From Thermodesulfobacteriota bacterium (GTDB lineage Bacteria > Desulfobacterota_D > UBA1144 > Nemesobacterales > UBA2774): a DNA stretch of 12,942 nucleotides. The position numbers and the translations under genes are program-made. Shown in pieces: positions 12,414 through 12,942 of this stretch; the stretch's first letter is position 1; every line of letters starts with the position of its first letter. The notes beneath the pieces were generated by a model. The model made no database searches. It saw only the letters and a list, made by a program, of their open reading frames with translations, and was not told the DNA's origin. The stretch is taken from assembly GCA_039028315.1 (NCBI GenBank), contig JBCCIH010000042.1, forward strand, positions 1 through 12,942, written 5' to 3'.

Positions 12414-12442
12414 TTGATAGTATTTTATAGATTGGATATGTT
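12414..12442 (+). promoter_or_regulatory. Candidate promoter of the HyuA-like gene
   Basis: TTGATA (12414-12419, 5 of 6 consensus) and TATGTT (12437-12442, 4 of 6) are 17 nt apart, in the 104-bp gap between rpoZ and the HyuA-like gene. A second TTGAAA at 12443-12448 has no well-spaced -10. I see no terminator after rpoZ, so readthrough is also possible. Confidence 0.35.
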
Positions 12443-12484
12443 TTGAAACTATTCAATTATAGATTTGCTATATGCTGAATATCT

Positions 12485-12942
12485 ATGTCCAAACTAACAC
12501 AGATAGGAATTGATACAGGCGGAACATTTACCGATTTTGTTTTCTTTGACGGTAAGAAAATAGATATACATAAAGTTCCTTCAACTCCAAGTGACCCATC
12601 AAAGGCAATTCTAGCCGGCATAAGCGATAAGCATGATCATATTGATCTTAATCTAAGTTTGGTTCATGGCACTACTGTAGCAACGAATGCTCTTTTAGAG
12701 AGAAAGGGCGCAAAGATTGCTCTAATAACTACTAAGGGTTTTGAGGATATAATACAGATTGGCAGACAAAACAGGGGTGAGCTATACGATGTGTTCTGGA
12801 ATGCCCCACTTTCCCTTGTTCCCCCTTCACTAAGATTTGGCCTTGAGGAAAGAACTACATACGAAGGCAAGATAAAACATAAAGTTACCAAAAAGCAAGT
12901 CGATAAACTATTGTCAAAACTAAAACAGCTTAAAGTAAAGGG
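12485..12942 (+). CDS. Hydantoinase/oxoprolinase family protein (HyuA-like), N-terminal part (3' end outside window)
   Basis: 152 codons are visible and the frame runs off the right edge. The opening IGIDTGGTFTDFVFFDG is the phosphate-binding motif of the hydantoinase/5-oxoprolinase A family, an ASKHA-type ATPase fold. It is followed by HKVPSTPSDPSKAILAGI, VHGTTVATNALLERKGAKIALITTKGFEDIIQIGRQNRGELYD and FGLEERTTYEGKI, all canonical for the N-terminal domain. Members hydrolyse cyclic amides (N-methylhydantoin, 5-oxoproline) or carboxylate acetone-like substrates using ATP, usually with a HyuB partner. The specific substrate cannot be told from this part. The ATG at 12485 has an in-frame TGA two codons upstream and no clear Shine-Dalgarno. 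The partner gene would be expected beyond the window. Confidence 0.92.
   Translation, partial: MSKLTQIGIDTGGTFTDFVFFDGKKIDIHKVPSTPSDPSKAILAGISDKHDHIDLNLSLVHGTTVATNALLERKGAKIALITTKGFEDIIQIGRQNRGELYDVFWNAPLSLVPPSLRFGLEERTTYEGKIKHKVTKKQVDKLLSKLKQLKVK

Overview
The window is ordinary, densely packed bacterial chromosome. It is moderately AT-rich, genes lie on both strands, and most carry a clear Shine-Dalgarno sequence. Bacterial housekeeping genes (aspS, era, rpoZ, hisIE) sit beside a Gld-type ABC exporter set, a crotonase/methyltransferase pair and the start of a hydantoinase/oxoprolinase gene. The omega subunit sequence, the bacterial AspRS carrying a non-discriminating signature, and an F420-hydrogenase-beta-like Fe-S protein suggest an uncultivated, deltaproteobacterium-like lineage (Desulfobacterota, Dadabacteria or a neighbour). 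That placement is an inference and is weak. I see no tRNA, rRNA, CRISPR array, insertion sequence or prophage gene.

Layout. 1-962 (minus) is the N-terminal part of an FrhB/FpoF-like iron-sulfur flavoprotein that runs off the left edge. 963-1423 is the only long gene-free stretch. It holds a 13-bp palindrome, three imperfect copies of an 18-bp motif and a 163-nt tract with almost no G on the plus strand. 1424-5448 (plus) is a four-gene ABC-2 export set: ATPase, permease, GldG-like auxiliary protein and DUF4340 protein. A small Trp-rich protein (5473-5694) follows it. aspS (5697-7499, minus) meets that small gene tail to tail and is divergent from era (7650-8546, plus). A perfect 10-bp hairpin lies in the aspS leader. 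era meets tail to tail a minus-strand pair of methyltransferase and crotonase genes (8549-10111). This pair has a good sigma70 promoter with a 26-bp inverted repeat directly upstream of its -35 box.

10255-11326 (plus) holds the most unusual item. Two tandem paralogues start like FmdB-type zinc-ribbon proteins, but the two CxxC halves of the ribbon are separated by 92 residues instead of about 17. All four cysteines sit at identical positions (8, 11, 104, 107) in both proteins. hisIE (11379-12041, minus) and rpoZ (12171-12380, plus) are divergent, and rpoZ has a near-consensus promoter. From 12485 a HyuA-type gene enters and leaves by the right edge.

How the genes fit together. The ABC set is a self-contained envelope export machine. 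aspS, era and rpoZ serve translation, ribosome assembly and transcription. The crotonase and methyltransferase are co-transcribed, but their shared pathway is not evident. The split-ribbon pair has no functional partner in view.
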